A stretch of 28,635 nucleotides of DNA from M3 sp045133615 (GCA_045133615.1 JBGUUQ010000035.1:1-28635), one strand, 5' to 3'. Shown: positions 7,267 to 16,586, numbered from the stretch's first letter. Program-made: numbers and translations. The notes: generated from the sequence alone by a model not told the origin.

Positions 7267-9081
7267 ATGAATCTGAAATTCATCACATCGTTTACATTGA
7301 TGCTGACTGCCATTTGCGCATCGGCTTGGCAGCCGGCCGGCGACAAAATCATGACCCCGTGGGGAGAAAACCTCGACCCACAAAACGTATTGCCCGAATA
7401 CCCTCGTCCGATTATGAAACGCTCCGAGTGGCAAAATCTCAACGGGCTATGGCAATATGCCGTAGTCGACAAAGGGGCACATATTCCACAATCATATGAT
7501 GGCGAAATCCTCGTCCCGTTTGCTATCGAATCGGCATTATCCGGCGTCGGACAACGCATTGATGAGACAAAAGAGATTGTCTACCATCGCTCATTCTCTA
7601 TTCCGACCGCATGGAAAGGACAGCAAATTCTCCTTCATTTCGGTGCAGTAGATTGGAAAGCCGACGTTTGGGTAAACGATGTCAAAGTCGGGAGTCACAC
7701 AGGAGGCTACACCCCGTTTTCGTTCGACATTACCCCCGCGCTCAACGCAAAAGGCAACAACACCCTTACCGTAAAAGTTTGGGACCCTACCGATAAAGGG
7801 GCACAACCTCGCGGCAAGCAAGTTAGCAAACCAAACAGCATCTGGTACACTCCGGTAAGCGGCATCTGGCAAACAGTATGGCTCGAACCTGTCGTACAAA
7901 AACACATATCCGACCTCCGCATCACCCCCGACATCGACCTCAACACACTCACTATTGATGCCATCTTGAATGCCCCGTCGGCAAACGACATCGTTGAAGT
8001 CAACGTCTACGATAACGGTCGGATTATTGCATCAGGAAAGAGCATCAACGGAGAACCTGTAGAAATAGCAATGCCAGTCGATGTAAAACTTTGGAGTCCC
8101 GATTCTCCAAACCTCTACTCTCTCAAAGTGTCACTCAAAAATGCAGGCAAAACACTCGACACCGTCGACAGCTATGCTGCAATGCGCAAATACTCTACTC
8201 GTCGCGACTCCGACGGAATCGTCCGTTTGGAACTCAACAACGAGCCTCTATTCCAATTCGGACCTCTTGACCAAGGTTGGTGGCCCGACGGCTTATATAC
8301 CGCACCGTCCGACGAAGCCCTTGTCTACGACATCCAAAAGACCAAAGACCTCGGATTCAACATGATTCGTAAGCACATCAAAGTCGAACCGGCTCGTTGG
8401 TACACACATTGCGACCGACTCGGCATCATCGTATGGCAAGACATGCCAAGTGGCGACAAAAGTCCGTCGTGGCAAAACAAAAAATATTTCGACGGCACCG
8501 AATTGAAGCGAACTCCCCAATCAGAAGCCACATATCGAAAAGAGTGGAAAGAAATTATCGACTATCTTTATTCCTACCCATGTATCGGTATATGGGTACC
8601 ATTCAATGAACGTTGGGGACAATTTAAAACACAAGAAATCGTCGAGTGGACAAAGCTATACGACCCGTCTCGCTTGGTAAATCCCGCCAGTGGCGGAAAC
8701 CACTACACCTGTGGCGACATGCTCGACCTTCATAATTATCCCGCTCCCGAAATGTACCTGTACGACGCCCAACGCGCCAATGTACTCGGTGAATACGGAG
8801 GAATCGGTTATGTAGTCAAAGAGCATCTTTGGGAACCCGACCGAAATTGGGGATATGTGCAATATGCCACATCAAAAGAGGCTACCGATGAATACGTCAA
8901 ATATGCCGATATTCTCTACAACCTCATTCCCCGCGGTTTCACAGGAGCGGTCTACACACAAACCACCGACGTGGAAATCGAAGTCAACGGACTCATCACC
9001 TACGACCGTAAAGTCATTAAACTCGATGCAGCCCGCGTCAAAGCAGCCAACGAGCGTATCGTCCGCTCACTCTCCAAATAA
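7267..9081 (+). CDS. Secreted glycoside hydrolase family 2 enzyme
   Basis: A 604-residue retaining exo-glycosidase of the GH2 type (beta-galactosidase/beta-glucuronidase group). A signal peptide of about 20 residues (cleavage after ASA) sends it to the periplasm or cell surface. The jelly-roll sugar-binding domain follows (LNGLWQYAV, about residues 50-210), then an immunoglobulin-like domain (about 215-310), then the TIM barrel. The acid/base candidate is Glu448 in WVPFNERWGQ and the nucleophile candidate is Glu509 in NVLGEYGG. The protein lacks the extra C-terminal domains of long GH2 members. It has its own promoter and a strong terminator, and no SusC/SusD pair is nearby, so it is not in a typical polysaccharide utilisation locus here. 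Substrate cannot be named: FNERWGQ-type members include many uncharacterised Bacteroides enzymes. Confidence 0.9.
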   Translation: MNLKFITSFTLMLTAICASAWQPAGDKIMTPWGENLDPQNVLPEYPRPIMKRSEWQNLNGLWQYAVVDKGAHIPQSYDGEILVPFAIESALSGVGQRIDETKEIVYHRSFSIPTAWKGQQILLHFGAVDWKADVWVNDVKVGSHTGGYTPFSFDITPALNAKGNNTLTVKVWDPTDKGAQPRGKQVSKPNSIWYTPVSGIWQTVWLEPVVQKHISDLRITPDIDLNTLTIDAILNAPSANDIVEVNVYDNGRIIASGKSINGEPVEIAMPVDVKLWSPDSPNLYSLKVSLKNAGKTLDTVDSYAAMRKYSTRRDSDGIVRLELNNEPLFQFGPLDQGWWPDGLYTAPSDEALVYDIQKTKDLGFNMIRKHIKVEPARWYTHCDRLGIIVWQDMPSGDKSPSWQNKKYFDGTELKRTPQSEATYRKEWKEIIDYLYSYPCIGIWVPFNERWGQFKTQEIVEWTKLYDPSRLVNPASGGNHYTCGDMLDLHNYPAPEMYLYDAQRANVLGEYGGIGYVVKEHLWEPDRNWGYVQYATSKEATDEYVKYADILYNLIPRGFTGAVYTQTTDVEIEVNGLITYDRKVIKLDAARVKAANERIVRSLSK

Positions 9082-9089
9082 ACCGATTC

Positions 9090-9122
9090 ATGGAGGCGCG
9101 AAAATGTAGCGCCTCCATTTTT
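9090..9122 (+). terminator. Rho-independent terminator after the GH2 gene
   Basis: A 10-bp perfect stem, ATGGAGGCGC (9090-9099) with GCGCCTCCAT (9109-9118), has a 9-base loop and is followed by T residues to 9122. It begins nine bases after the GH2 stop. Confidence 0.9.
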
Positions 9123-9172
9123 GTTATATTTTATCGTAACAATATCGCAAGACTATACAATATGGAAAATCC

Positions 9173-9216
9173 GAAAATTGAGAATCAAAATCAAGCCGAC
9201 GCAAGCCTCAATTTTC
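9173..9216. repeat. Inverted repeat in the topA upstream region
   Basis: GAAAATTGAG at 9173-9182 is the reverse complement of CTCAATTTTC at 9207-9216, with 24 bases between. The right arm runs into further CAATTTTCAA-type units (to about 9226). AT-rich units of this kind are common between genes in Bacteroidota, and no function is evident. Confidence 0.4.
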
Positions 9217-9232
9217 AATTTTCAACTTTCGA

Positions 9233-9265
9233 TTTCATAAATCCCACGAGAATTTCGTACCTTTG
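9233..9265 (+). promoter_or_regulatory. Promoter for topA
   Basis: TACCTTTG at 9258-9265 is a full match to the -7 pattern. A near-match TTTC at 9233-9236 lies 21 bases upstream as the -33 element. The predicted start of transcription is about 9271, leaving about 25 untranslated bases before the ATG at 9296. Confidence 0.65.
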
Positions 9266-9295
9266 TCGCTCGAAATTAATTAATTGAAAATTGTC

Positions 9296-11623
9296 ATGCT
9301 GAAAAATCTTGTCATAGTAGAGTCTCCCGCCAAGGCAAAAACGATAGAAAAATTCCTCGGAAAAGACTATAAAGTCATGTCGAGCTATGGGCATATTCGC
9401 GACCTTCGCAAGAAAAATTTCAGTATCGATATAGAGCACGATTTCGCTCCCATTTACGAGATTCCGGATGACAAAAAAGAACTTGTAAAAGAGTTGAAAA
9501 AAGCTGCCAAGACTGCCGAAACGGTATGGCTTGCTTCCGATGAAGACCGCGAGGGAGAGGCTATCGCATGGCACCTTTATGAAGTGCTCGAACTTAAGCC
9601 CGACAACACAAAGCGCATCGTATTCCACGAAATCACCAAAAGTGCGATTCTAAATGCGATTGAAAACCCGCGTTCCATCGACATCAATCGCGTCGATGCC
9701 CAACAGGCCCGTCGCGTGCTCGACCGAATCGTAGGATTTGAATTGTCGCCCGTCCTTTGGAAAAAAATCAAACCGGCATTGTCGGCCGGTCGCGTACAAT
9801 CCGTAGCCGTACGCCTCATTGTGGAGCGCGAAAACGAAATCAAGAATTTCGTCAGCGAAAACTACTACCGCGTTACCGGCACATTCCTCTCCTCCGACAA
9901 TCATATCGTAAAAGCCGAATTATCAAAACGTCTCTCCGACGAAAAAGCAGCGCGCACACTTCTCGAAGGATGCATAGGAGCCACCTATAAAGTATCTGAT
10001 GTATCGGTAAAACCGGTAAAAAAATCTCCGGCTCCCCCCTTTACCACATCTACACTCCAACAAGAAGCATCGCGTAAACTCGGATTTACGGTATCACAGA
10101 CTATGATGGTAGCCCAACGTCTCTACGAAGCCGGACACATTACATATATGCGTACCGACTCCGTAAACCTCTCTTCACTTGCTATCGGCACCATCTCCGA
10201 AGAGATTAAATCGCAGATTGGCTCCGAATACCTTAAAGTGCGACACTACCACACTTCGTCGAAAGGCGCACAAGAGGCCCACGAAGCCATCCGCCCAACA
10301 TATATCAGCAACCACACCATCGAAGGCTCCGCTCAGGAAAAGAAACTCTACAACCTGATTTGGAAACGTACCATAGCATCTCAAATGGCTGATGCCGTAA
10401 TGGAAAAGACCACCGTCGAAATCCAACCCTCCACGCGAGCCGAACACTTTATCGCCACAGGTGAAGTAATCAAATTCGACGGATTTCTCCGCGTATATAT
10501 CGAAGGGCACGACGATGACTCCGCCGATGATTCGGCAGAACTTCTCCCTCCTATCAGTATCGGAGATTCTCTGTCGGCATCCGACATCACCGCAACCGAA
10601 CGCTTCACTCAGCAACCGCCTCGATACACAGAAGCATCACTCGTAAAGAAGATGGAAGAACTCGGCATCGGCCGTCCGTCCACCTACGCCCCGACCATAT
10701 CGACCATCCAACAACGCGAATATGTCGAAAAAGGAGAAAAAGAAGGCGCCAAACGCCAATACACCACCCTCACTCTGAAAAACGGCAAAATTTCATCAAA
10801 GTCCAAATCAGAGACCACCGGCGCCGAAAAAGGGAAACTCATACCCACCGATACAGGTACAATCGTAAACGAATTTCTCACCTCATATTTCCCCGCAATT
10901 CTTGATTACAACTTCACCGCAAACGTCGAAGAACGCTTCGACGACATCGCAGAAGGCAAAATTGCATGGGTCAACGAAATCCGCAGTTTCTACGATATTT
11001 TCCACCCCGATGTCGACAAAGCCCTCAATATGCGTCTCGAACACAAGGTAGGCGAGCGCATCCTCGGCACCGACCCGACCACAGGAAAACGTGTATCGGT
11101 AAAAATCGGACGTTTCGGACCGCTCGTCCAAATCGGAGACGGCGAAGGTGATGAAAAACCGCAATTCGCATCCCTCCTCAAAGGACAATCGGTTTCGACA
11201 ATCACCCTCGAAGAGGCCCTCAAGCTGTTTGAATTCCCTCGCACCCTTGGAGAATACGAAGGAGAGGAAATCACCGTTGCCATCGGACGTTTCGGACCCT
11301 ACGTGAAACATGCCGGCAAATTTGTGTCCATTCCAAAAGATATCGCTCCGGCTGCTATAAGCCTCGACGAAGCAATCGAGCTCATCGTTTCGAAACGCGA
11401 TGCCGAAACAAAAAAAGTAATCAAAACATTCGATGAAGAGCCGGAACTAAGCATTCTCAACGGACGTTACGGCATATATATATCTTATAAAAAATCAAAC
11501 TATAAAATACCTAAGACCGTAACCGAGCCGGCATCACTCTCGCTTGAAGAGTGCATGGAAATCATCAAAGAACAAGATGCAAAGCCTAAAAAAACGACTC
11601 GCCGCGTTGTCCGCAAAAAATAA
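9296..11623 (+). CDS. topA: DNA topoisomerase I
   Basis: A 775-residue type IA topoisomerase that relaxes negative supercoils through a 5'-phosphotyrosine intermediate. The N-terminal Toprim domain shows LVIVESPAKAKTIEKFLG and SDEDREGEAIAWHL (acidic metal site). The breakage-reunion core contains RRVLDRIVGFELSPVLWKK, LSAGRVQSVAVRLIV and GHITYMRTDS, with active-site Tyr284. The C terminus carries several topoisomerase C-terminal repeats (IGRFGPLVQIG, IGRFGPYVKHAG, LNGRYGIYISY) instead of Cys4 zinc fingers, and ends in a basic tail. ATG at 9296 is preferred over an in-frame TTG twelve bases upstream, because the conserved sequence begins at MLKNLVIVESPAK and the promoter leaves a sensible leader. 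The next gene follows after six bases and is probably co-transcribed. Confidence 0.97.
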   Translation: MLKNLVIVESPAKAKTIEKFLGKDYKVMSSYGHIRDLRKKNFSIDIEHDFAPIYEIPDDKKELVKELKKAAKTAETVWLASDEDREGEAIAWHLYEVLELKPDNTKRIVFHEITKSAILNAIENPRSIDINRVDAQQARRVLDRIVGFELSPVLWKKIKPALSAGRVQSVAVRLIVERENEIKNFVSENYYRVTGTFLSSDNHIVKAELSKRLSDEKAARTLLEGCIGATYKVSDVSVKPVKKSPAPPFTTSTLQQEASRKLGFTVSQTMMVAQRLYEAGHITYMRTDSVNLSSLAIGTISEEIKSQIGSEYLKVRHYHTSSKGAQEAHEAIRPTYISNHTIEGSAQEKKLYNLIWKRTIASQMADAVMEKTTVEIQPSTRAEHFIATGEVIKFDGFLRVYIEGHDDDSADDSAELLPPISIGDSLSASDITATERFTQQPPRYTEASLVKKMEELGIGRPSTYAPTISTIQQREYVEKGEKEGAKRQYTTLTLKNGKISSKSKSETTGAEKGKLIPTDTGTIVNEFLTSYFPAILDYNFTANVEERFDDIAEGKIAWVNEIRSFYDIFHPDVDKALNMRLEHKVGERILGTDPTTGKRVSVKIGRFGPLVQIGDGEGDEKPQFASLLKGQSVSTITLEEALKLFEFPRTLGEYEGEEITVAIGRFGPYVKHAGKFVSIPKDIAPAAISLDEAIELIVSKRDAETKKVIKTFDEEPELSILNGRYGIYISYKKSNYKIPKTVTEPASLSLEECMEIIKEQDAKPKKTTRRVVRKK

Positions 11624-11629
11624 TCACCA

Positions 11630-12550
11630 ATGAATCATCGCAAGCCCAAAAACGCCGACGAAGCTCGTCGTTATCGTCCCGATATAATAAAGGCATTTCA
11701 ACCTGCCATCGACACCACTCTGCTCCCATTTCTTATTGAAGTGATGCCCGACCATAAGCGCACCACAATCAAAGAAATGCTGAAGCACAAGCAAATTGCC
11801 GTCAATGAAGTGCCTACTTCGCAATTCGACACCGAATTGCATCCGGGCGACACGGTCAAGGTCAACTTCACCCGCGAATTTCGCGTATTCTACAATCGCC
11901 GCATCCAACTCGTCTACGAAGACGACGATATCCTTGTTGTCAACAAAGGCTACGGTCTGCTGTCGATGGGAACCGACCGAGTAAAGGAAGGCACCGCCTA
12001 CTCTATCATGCGCGACTATCTTAAATGGAAAGATCCTCGCAACAAAATTTTCATCGTACATCGACTCGACCAACACACCTCCGGACTGATGATGTTTGCC
12101 AAAACCATCGAAGCCAAAGAAGCCATGCAGCACAATTGGAACAACATGGTGCTCAACCGCAAATATCTCGCCGTCGTGGAAGGCAAAGTCGAAGAACCGG
12201 AAGGCACTATACGCAGCTACCTTGCCGAAACGTCGCAGTTTGAAGTCTACTCCACCGAAAATCCCGAAGAGGGACAACTCGCAATCACTCGCTACAAGAC
12301 ACTCCGTTGTCGCAACGGCTACACTCTTCTTGAAGTAGAGCTCGACACCGGCCGAAAAAACCAGATCCGCGTCCATTGCAAAGACCTCGGACACCCCATT
12401 GCCGGCGACCGGAAATACGGCGCAAAGACAAGCCCCATCCACCGCCTCGCCCTACATGCTCAAACGCTGCGATTCGTTCATCCCATCACTCGAAAAGAGA
12501 TGAACTTTACGACACCGATTCCGGCCAATTTCGCATCTATGGTAAAATAA
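11630..12550 (+). CDS. RluA-family pseudouridine synthase
   Basis: A 306-residue enzyme that isomerises uridine to pseudouridine in rRNA or tRNA. An S4-like RNA-binding region (about residues 35-85: IKEMLKHKQIAVNEVP...DTELHPGDTVKV) precedes the catalytic domain. HRLDQHTSGLMMFAKT carries the catalytic Asp147. Also visible are the RKYLAVVEGKV, TGRKNQIRVHCKDLGHPIAGDRKYG and RLALHAQTLRFVHP blocks of the RluA group. It sits six bases after topA and ends before a strong hairpin. The precise target uridine cannot be assigned, since RluA, RluC, RluD and TruC share these motifs. Confidence 0.92.
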   Translation: MNHRKPKNADEARRYRPDIIKAFQPAIDTTLLPFLIEVMPDHKRTTIKEMLKHKQIAVNEVPTSQFDTELHPGDTVKVNFTREFRVFYNRRIQLVYEDDDILVVNKGYGLLSMGTDRVKEGTAYSIMRDYLKWKDPRNKIFIVHRLDQHTSGLMMFAKTIEAKEAMQHNWNNMVLNRKYLAVVEGKVEEPEGTIRSYLAETSQFEVYSTENPEEGQLAITRYKTLRCRNGYTLLEVELDTGRKNQIRVHCKDLGHPIAGDRKYGAKTSPIHRLALHAQTLRFVHPITRKEMNFTTPIPANFASMVK

Positions 12551-12575
12551 CAGATATTTCCATTCCCAAAAGGCA

Positions 12576-12608
12576 AGCGGGAGGATGCCATCACGGCATC
12601 CTCCCGCT
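12576..12608 (+). terminator. Hairpin after the topA operon
   Basis: A 14-bp perfect GC-rich stem (AGCGGGAGGATGCC at 12576-12589 with 12595-12608) has a 5-base loop ATCAC. It starts 26 bases after the pseudouridine synthase stop. The sequence after it (CTGTTAAAT) has almost no T-run, so it may act as a terminator with help or as a 3'-end stability hairpin. Between it and the metK promoter (12609-12794) I see only AT-rich sequence with no gene. Confidence 0.65.
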
Positions 12609-12794
12609 CTGTTAAATAAACCAATCATTATCACAATTCTTGCAATGGAAAAAGTAATTTTGCTATGTACCCTTAAAACGAAATTCCGACAAAATTGTTT
12701 GCTCCACCACTGAAAAATTCCCATTTTCTCACCCTTTATTCCATAATCATGCAAAAATCCCACCCATATATCTCGATAATTCATGAATATGTAT

Positions 12795-12802
12795 TACCTT
12801 TG
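12795..12802 (+). promoter_or_regulatory. Promoter -7 element for metK
   Basis: TACCTTTG fits the -7 pattern. No good TTTG is seen 19-21 bases upstream. Transcription from about 12808 would give a leader of almost 200 bases, long enough to hold the riboswitch-like element. Confidence 0.5.
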
Positions 12803-12839
12803 CATCCGAAATAGCGACCGACTTTGACGTATGTGTCGC

Positions 12840-12885
12840 GGTGGACAAATTTGGCTGCTTGCAACCACCAAAAAAAATGCTAAAA
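12840..12885 (+). promoter_or_regulatory. SAM-II (metA-type) riboswitch candidate upstream of metK
   Basis: The pieces of the SAM-II aptamer occur in the right order. P1 is GGTGG (12840-12844) with CCACC (12865-12869). Loop 1 contains TTTGGC (12850-12855) and a TTGCAA (12859-12864) directly before the P1 3' strand. An A-rich joining segment follows, then GCTAAAA (12879-12885). GCTAAA can pair with TTTGGC (one G-U), giving the H-type pseudoknot. SAM-II is known in Alphaproteobacteria and Bacteroidota before methionine and SAM genes, and it lies here before SAM synthetase. One deviation is four to five extra bases between P1 and TTTGG. A GCGAC/GTCGC hairpin (12814-12818 with 12835-12839) abuts P1 on the 5' side. 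Downstream, ACCGCA (12885-12890) could pair with TGCGGT (12940-12945), competing with the local CCGC/GCGG stem at 12928-12944. Confidence 0.65.
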
Positions 12886-13001
12886 CCGCACTCCCCATTC
12901 AACGGTCTTGTGGATTCGCATTTTTGTCCGCCGAAACTCTGCGGTCAATACGTTTATTTCATCTTATCAGATTATAAATTAACGATTAATACTCTACAAC
13001 G

Positions 13002-14312
13002 ATGAATTATCTCTTCACAAGCGAATCCGTATCGGAAGGACATCCCGACAAAGTTGCCGACCAAATTTCCGATGCCATTCTCGACGAATTTCTCGCCTAC
13101 GACCCGCAATCGAAAGTTGCGTGCGAAACACTGGTCACCACCGGTCAGGTCGTAGTAGCCGGAGAAGTAAAAAGCAACGCATACATAGATTTGATGGACG
13201 TGACACGTCGTGTAATTTCAGGTATCGGCTACAACCGTAGCGAGTTGAAATTCGATGCCGAAGCCTGTGGCGTATTTTCGGCTTTGCACGAACAAAGTGC
13301 CGACATCAATCGCGGTGTGGAACGCGCGGTAAATATCGACCAGGGAGCAGGCGACCAAGGCATGATGTTCGGCTACGCCTGCGACGAGACCGATAGCTAT
13401 ATGCCTCTCACTCTCGATCTAAGCCATCTCCTCCTTCGCGAACTGTCACAGATACGTCGCGACCTGTCGGCCATGACCTATACCAACGCTGCCGGGCAAT
13501 GTGTATCCTATCTGCGCCCCGACTCAAAAAGCCAAGTCACTGTCGAATACGACGAAAACGGCATAGCTCAACGCATCCACACCATCGTAATCTCTACTCA
13601 ACACGATGAATTTATCGCCGCCGACGGCATATCGCAAGATGAAGCCGACGGTCGCATGCTTGCCATTATCTACAAAGATGTCAAAAATATCCTCATCCCG
13701 CGTGTCAAAGCCCAACTTCCCGCCAAGATTCAGGCACTTTTCGACGACAACATCATCCTTCACGTCAACCCCACCGGCAAATTCGTAATCGGTGGACCTC
13801 ATGGCGACACAGGTCTGACCGGTCGCAAAATCATCGTTGACACCTACGGAGGTCGCGGAGCACACGGCGGAGGCGCATTCTCCGGCAAAGACCCCTCCAA
13901 AGTCGACCGTTCGGCAGCTTATGCAGCCCGCCACATAGCCAAAAACCTTGTAGCCGCCGGAGTTGCACGCGAAGCCCTCGTACAAGTGGCCTATGCCATC
14001 GGTGTCGCTCAGCCCGTCAGCCTCTACGTCAACACTCGTGGCACAGCGCTTGTCGACAAGACCGATGCCGAAATCTCTGCCATCGTCAAAGACATCTTCG
14101 ACATGCGACCCTACGCTATCGAAGAACGCCTCAAACTCCGTCATCCCATCTACCAAGAGACCGCAAGCTACGGACACATGGGACGTGAGCCGAAAGTCGT
14201 TACAAAAACATTCCAATCCAAATACGAAGGACGCAAGACAGTAAAGGTCGAACTCTTCACTTGGGAAAAACTCGACTTCGTCGACATCATTCGCGAAAAA
14301 TTCGGCTTGTAA
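13002..14312 (+). CDS. metK: S-adenosylmethionine synthetase
   Basis: A 436-residue methionine adenosyltransferase that makes SAM from methionine and ATP. Hallmarks are the N-terminal FTSESVSEGHPDKVADQISD, the GAGDQGMMFGYA hexapeptide region, and the GGPHGDTGLTGRK and GGRGAHGGGAFSGKDPSKVD phosphate-binding loops. Length is within the range of Bacteroidota homologues, which are longer than the ~385-residue E. coli enzyme. It appears to be a single-gene transcript with a long leader carrying a SAM-II-like element, so feedback repression by its own product is likely. The product supports the methyltransferases RsmI-like (16704) and MnmD (20570) in this window as well as the rest of the cell. Confidence 0.97.
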   Translation: MNYLFTSESVSEGHPDKVADQISDAILDEFLAYDPQSKVACETLVTTGQVVVAGEVKSNAYIDLMDVTRRVISGIGYNRSELKFDAEACGVFSALHEQSADINRGVERAVNIDQGAGDQGMMFGYACDETDSYMPLTLDLSHLLLRELSQIRRDLSAMTYTNAAGQCVSYLRPDSKSQVTVEYDENGIAQRIHTIVISTQHDEFIAADGISQDEADGRMLAIIYKDVKNILIPRVKAQLPAKIQALFDDNIILHVNPTGKFVIGGPHGDTGLTGRKIIVDTYGGRGAHGGGAFSGKDPSKVDRSAAYAARHIAKNLVAAGVAREALVQVAYAIGVAQPVSLYVNTRGTALVDKTDAEISAIVKDIFDMRPYAIEERLKLRHPIYQETASYGHMGREPKVVTKTFQSKYEGRKTVKVELFTWEKLDFVDIIREKFGL

Positions 14313-14379
14313 CACCCGCACAATAGTGGCTCAAAAGATACACAGAGAGCAATTTATGGCAATTTTATGCCCCGCTTTT

Positions 14380-14410
14380 TTTGTTTCATGTTGAAAAAGA
14401 TGTATCTTTG
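14380..14410 (+). promoter_or_regulatory. Promoter for the PpiD-like gene
   Basis: TTTG at 14380-14383 and TATCTTTG at 14403-14410, with a 19-base spacer, match the Bacteroidota promoter pattern. The leader to the ATG at 14476 would be about 60 bases. Confidence 0.7.
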
Positions 14411-14475
14411 CACGCTGCAAGCCCTATTACCATGGCGACATGCACAGAAACAAAAATAATAATCATTAAATATCA

Positions 14476-16563
14476 ATGGCAACATTAGAAAAAATCCGTA
14501 GCAAAGGCGCGCTCCTTATCATCGTTATCGGTGTTGCGCTCCTCGCATTTATCATCGGCGACGGTCTCACTTCAGGTCGTACGCTTTTTGGCAACCCCAC
14601 CATGATTGCCAAAGTTGGTGACCACAAAATCGACGTGACCGAATTCCAACGTCGCTACGAACAAGTCAATCAGCAACTCCAACAACAAGGTTCTAAGCAA
14701 GATCCGGCTGTCGTTCAAAAATACGTTCTCGATCAGATGATTCAAGAGCAACTTATCGAAGACGAAATCGAAGCTCTCGGCATCACTGTGACCGACACCG
14801 AACTTACCAACGCCATGATTGGAGCTAACGCGCTTCCGATTATGACCCAATTTGCTCAACAATATGGGTTTGAAACTCCCGAGCAAATGCTCGACATGGT
14901 AAACAACCCTGCCAAGTATCAGCTTCCGGAAGAACAAGCCGCTCAACTCCGCAACATTTGGAATGAGCAAGAATCAAATATGGAGCGTGGTCTCAAGCAG
15001 ATGAAATTCTCCAACCTCATCTCTGGTGCTCTCGTAGCCAACAACCTCGATGCACAAGCCGTTTACGACAATAACGCATCGACTGCACACATCAGCTACG
15101 TGAAGAAATTGTTCTCTTCTCTTGAAGACGACAAATATCCCGTAACCGACGACGACCTCAAAGCTCAATACGCTAAAGACAAGAGTATGTTCAAGACCGA
15201 CGAAGAAGTTCGCAACTTCAACTATATCGTTGTCAACATCGCTCCGTCGCAAGAAGACCTCGTAGCCGGTCAGCAAGCTGTTGAAAACGCTATAACAGCC
15301 CTCACCGAGCAACCCGACCTCGAAGGTGTAGCAGGCAATGTAAACTTCGGCGTAGATCGTCAGAAAAACGTTGCTTCACGCATTTCAAATGCAAAAGTTA
15401 AGGAATTTATCACCACTACCGAACCCGGAGCTGTGAAACTCATCTCATTCCTCAACAACGAATACACCATCGCAAAAGCATTCGGCAACAAGAACGAAGT
15501 AGACTCAATCAACATCAACATGGTGGCATTCAGCGGTGATGCAGCAGCTCGCGACTCTGTCGTTACTGCTCTCAATTCAGGCAAGACCGTTGATGATGTT
15601 CTCAACATGACCGGTGTCCAAGGCGGACAAGCCGACATGTGGGTTTCTCTTCTTGCGCTCAACAACGACTCTATCAAGGCTCGCCTCCTCAACGCTCCCG
15701 CCAACTACTTCATCGGCGACAGCGTAGGCTCACAAGCTATGATATACCGCGTCAACCAAAAGAAAGCTCCTGTTACCGTCTACGACTACGCAGTGCTCTC
15801 GTATAAAGTTGAACCCTCCGATAAGACAATCGACGACATCAACACCAAAATCGACGCATTCCTCGTAGAAAACAACAATGCCGAAGCCATGACTGCCGAA
15901 AATGCAGCAGCTGCCGGCTATACCCTCTTGTCATCAACCACCACTTCCACCGCAGCTCAAGTGGCAAGCATTCCTTCAAGCCGCGCTGCAATTAAGTGGC
16001 TCCTCGATGCCAAGAAAGGACAGGTTTCTCCCATATTTGAAGTTGGTCAAAACAACGATCGTCTCCTCGTAGTCGCTCTTACCGACGTGATTGAACCGGG
16101 TTATCTCCCCGCTTCAACTCCTCACGTTAAACAATACATGACCAATCGTGTTCGCAACGACAAAAAGGCTGCCGACCTCATTGCACAATACCAAGGCAAG
16201 GCAACCGACCTTCAAGGTTACGCCAAACTTATTGCCCCCGAAGATAGTGCAGCCATCGCAACTGCCGATGTTACATTCGGTCAGCCCTATGTTGCCGGTA
16301 TCGGATTTGGCGAATCAGTTCTTCTCGGTCAAGTTGCAGCAGCTCCGCTCAACACCGTAGTTGGTCCCGTTCAAACCAACAACGGAATCATCGTTTACCA
16401 AGTCAACAGCGTTGACAAATCAGGACGTCCCTACAACTTCGACGAAAGCGCCAACAACTATGCATCTCAGCTCGGCTCACAAGCCGTAATGCAAAAGGTT
16501 GTCGACATCCTTCGCAATGGTACCGAAGTTAAGACCGACCTCCTCAAATTCTTCAGCGAATAA
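14476..16563 (+). CDS. PpiD/SurA-like periplasmic peptidylprolyl isomerase-type foldase
   Basis: A 695-residue protein anchored by one N-terminal membrane segment (about residues 12-31, GALLIIVIGVALLAFIIGDG), with the remainder in the periplasm. A SurA-N-type helical chaperone region follows (VGDHKIDVTEFQRRYEQVNQQL to about residue 190, with YVLDQMIQEQLIEDEIEALGI). Degenerate parvulin-like and helical segments lie in the middle and the C-terminal helical part closes the protein. Architecture and length match the PpiD-type foldases of Bacteroidota, which help proteins leaving the Sec translocon to fold. Whether the isomerase site is active is not clear: I do not see the full set of parvulin active-site residues, and E. 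coli PpiD is itself inactive as an isomerase. It has its own promoter and terminator. Confidence 0.88.
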   Translation: MATLEKIRSKGALLIIVIGVALLAFIIGDGLTSGRTLFGNPTMIAKVGDHKIDVTEFQRRYEQVNQQLQQQGSKQDPAVVQKYVLDQMIQEQLIEDEIEALGITVTDTELTNAMIGANALPIMTQFAQQYGFETPEQMLDMVNNPAKYQLPEEQAAQLRNIWNEQESNMERGLKQMKFSNLISGALVANNLDAQAVYDNNASTAHISYVKKLFSSLEDDKYPVTDDDLKAQYAKDKSMFKTDEEVRNFNYIVVNIAPSQEDLVAGQQAVENAITALTEQPDLEGVAGNVNFGVDRQKNVASRISNAKVKEFITTTEPGAVKLISFLNNEYTIAKAFGNKNEVDSININMVAFSGDAAARDSVVTALNSGKTVDDVLNMTGVQGGQADMWVSLLALNNDSIKARLLNAPANYFIGDSVGSQAMIYRVNQKKAPVTVYDYAVLSYKVEPSDKTIDDINTKIDAFLVENNNAEAMTAENAAAAGYTLLSSTTTSTAAQVASIPSSRAAIKWLLDAKKGQVSPIFEVGQNNDRLLVVALTDVIEPGYLPASTPHVKQYMTNRVRNDKKAADLIAQYQGKATDLQGYAKLIAPEDSAAIATADVTFGQPYVAGIGFGESVLLGQVAAAPLNTVVGPVQTNNGIIVYQVNSVDKSGRPYNFDESANNYASQLGSQAVMQKVVDILRNGTEVKTDLLKFFSE

Positions 16564-16586
16564 TCCCGATTCCAAATACACCAAAT

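Noticed and set aside
9284..9295. TTG start for topA twelve bases upstream of the ATG
   Set aside because: Conserved TopA sequence begins at the ATG at 9296, and ATG starts dominate in this window.
11624..12442. Long open frame on the minus strand opposite the pseudouridine synthase gene
   Set aside because: It is a mirror of the real gene: the plus-strand frame has clear RluA motifs, while this one has a low-complexity product rich in F, V and H without any recognisable motif.
12645..12713. 22-codon open frame in the metK upstream region
   Set aside because: Too short, no promoter or conserved residues visible; expected by chance.
13524..14321. Minus-strand frame opposite metK
   Set aside because: Shadow of a highly conserved gene; no promoter or motif.
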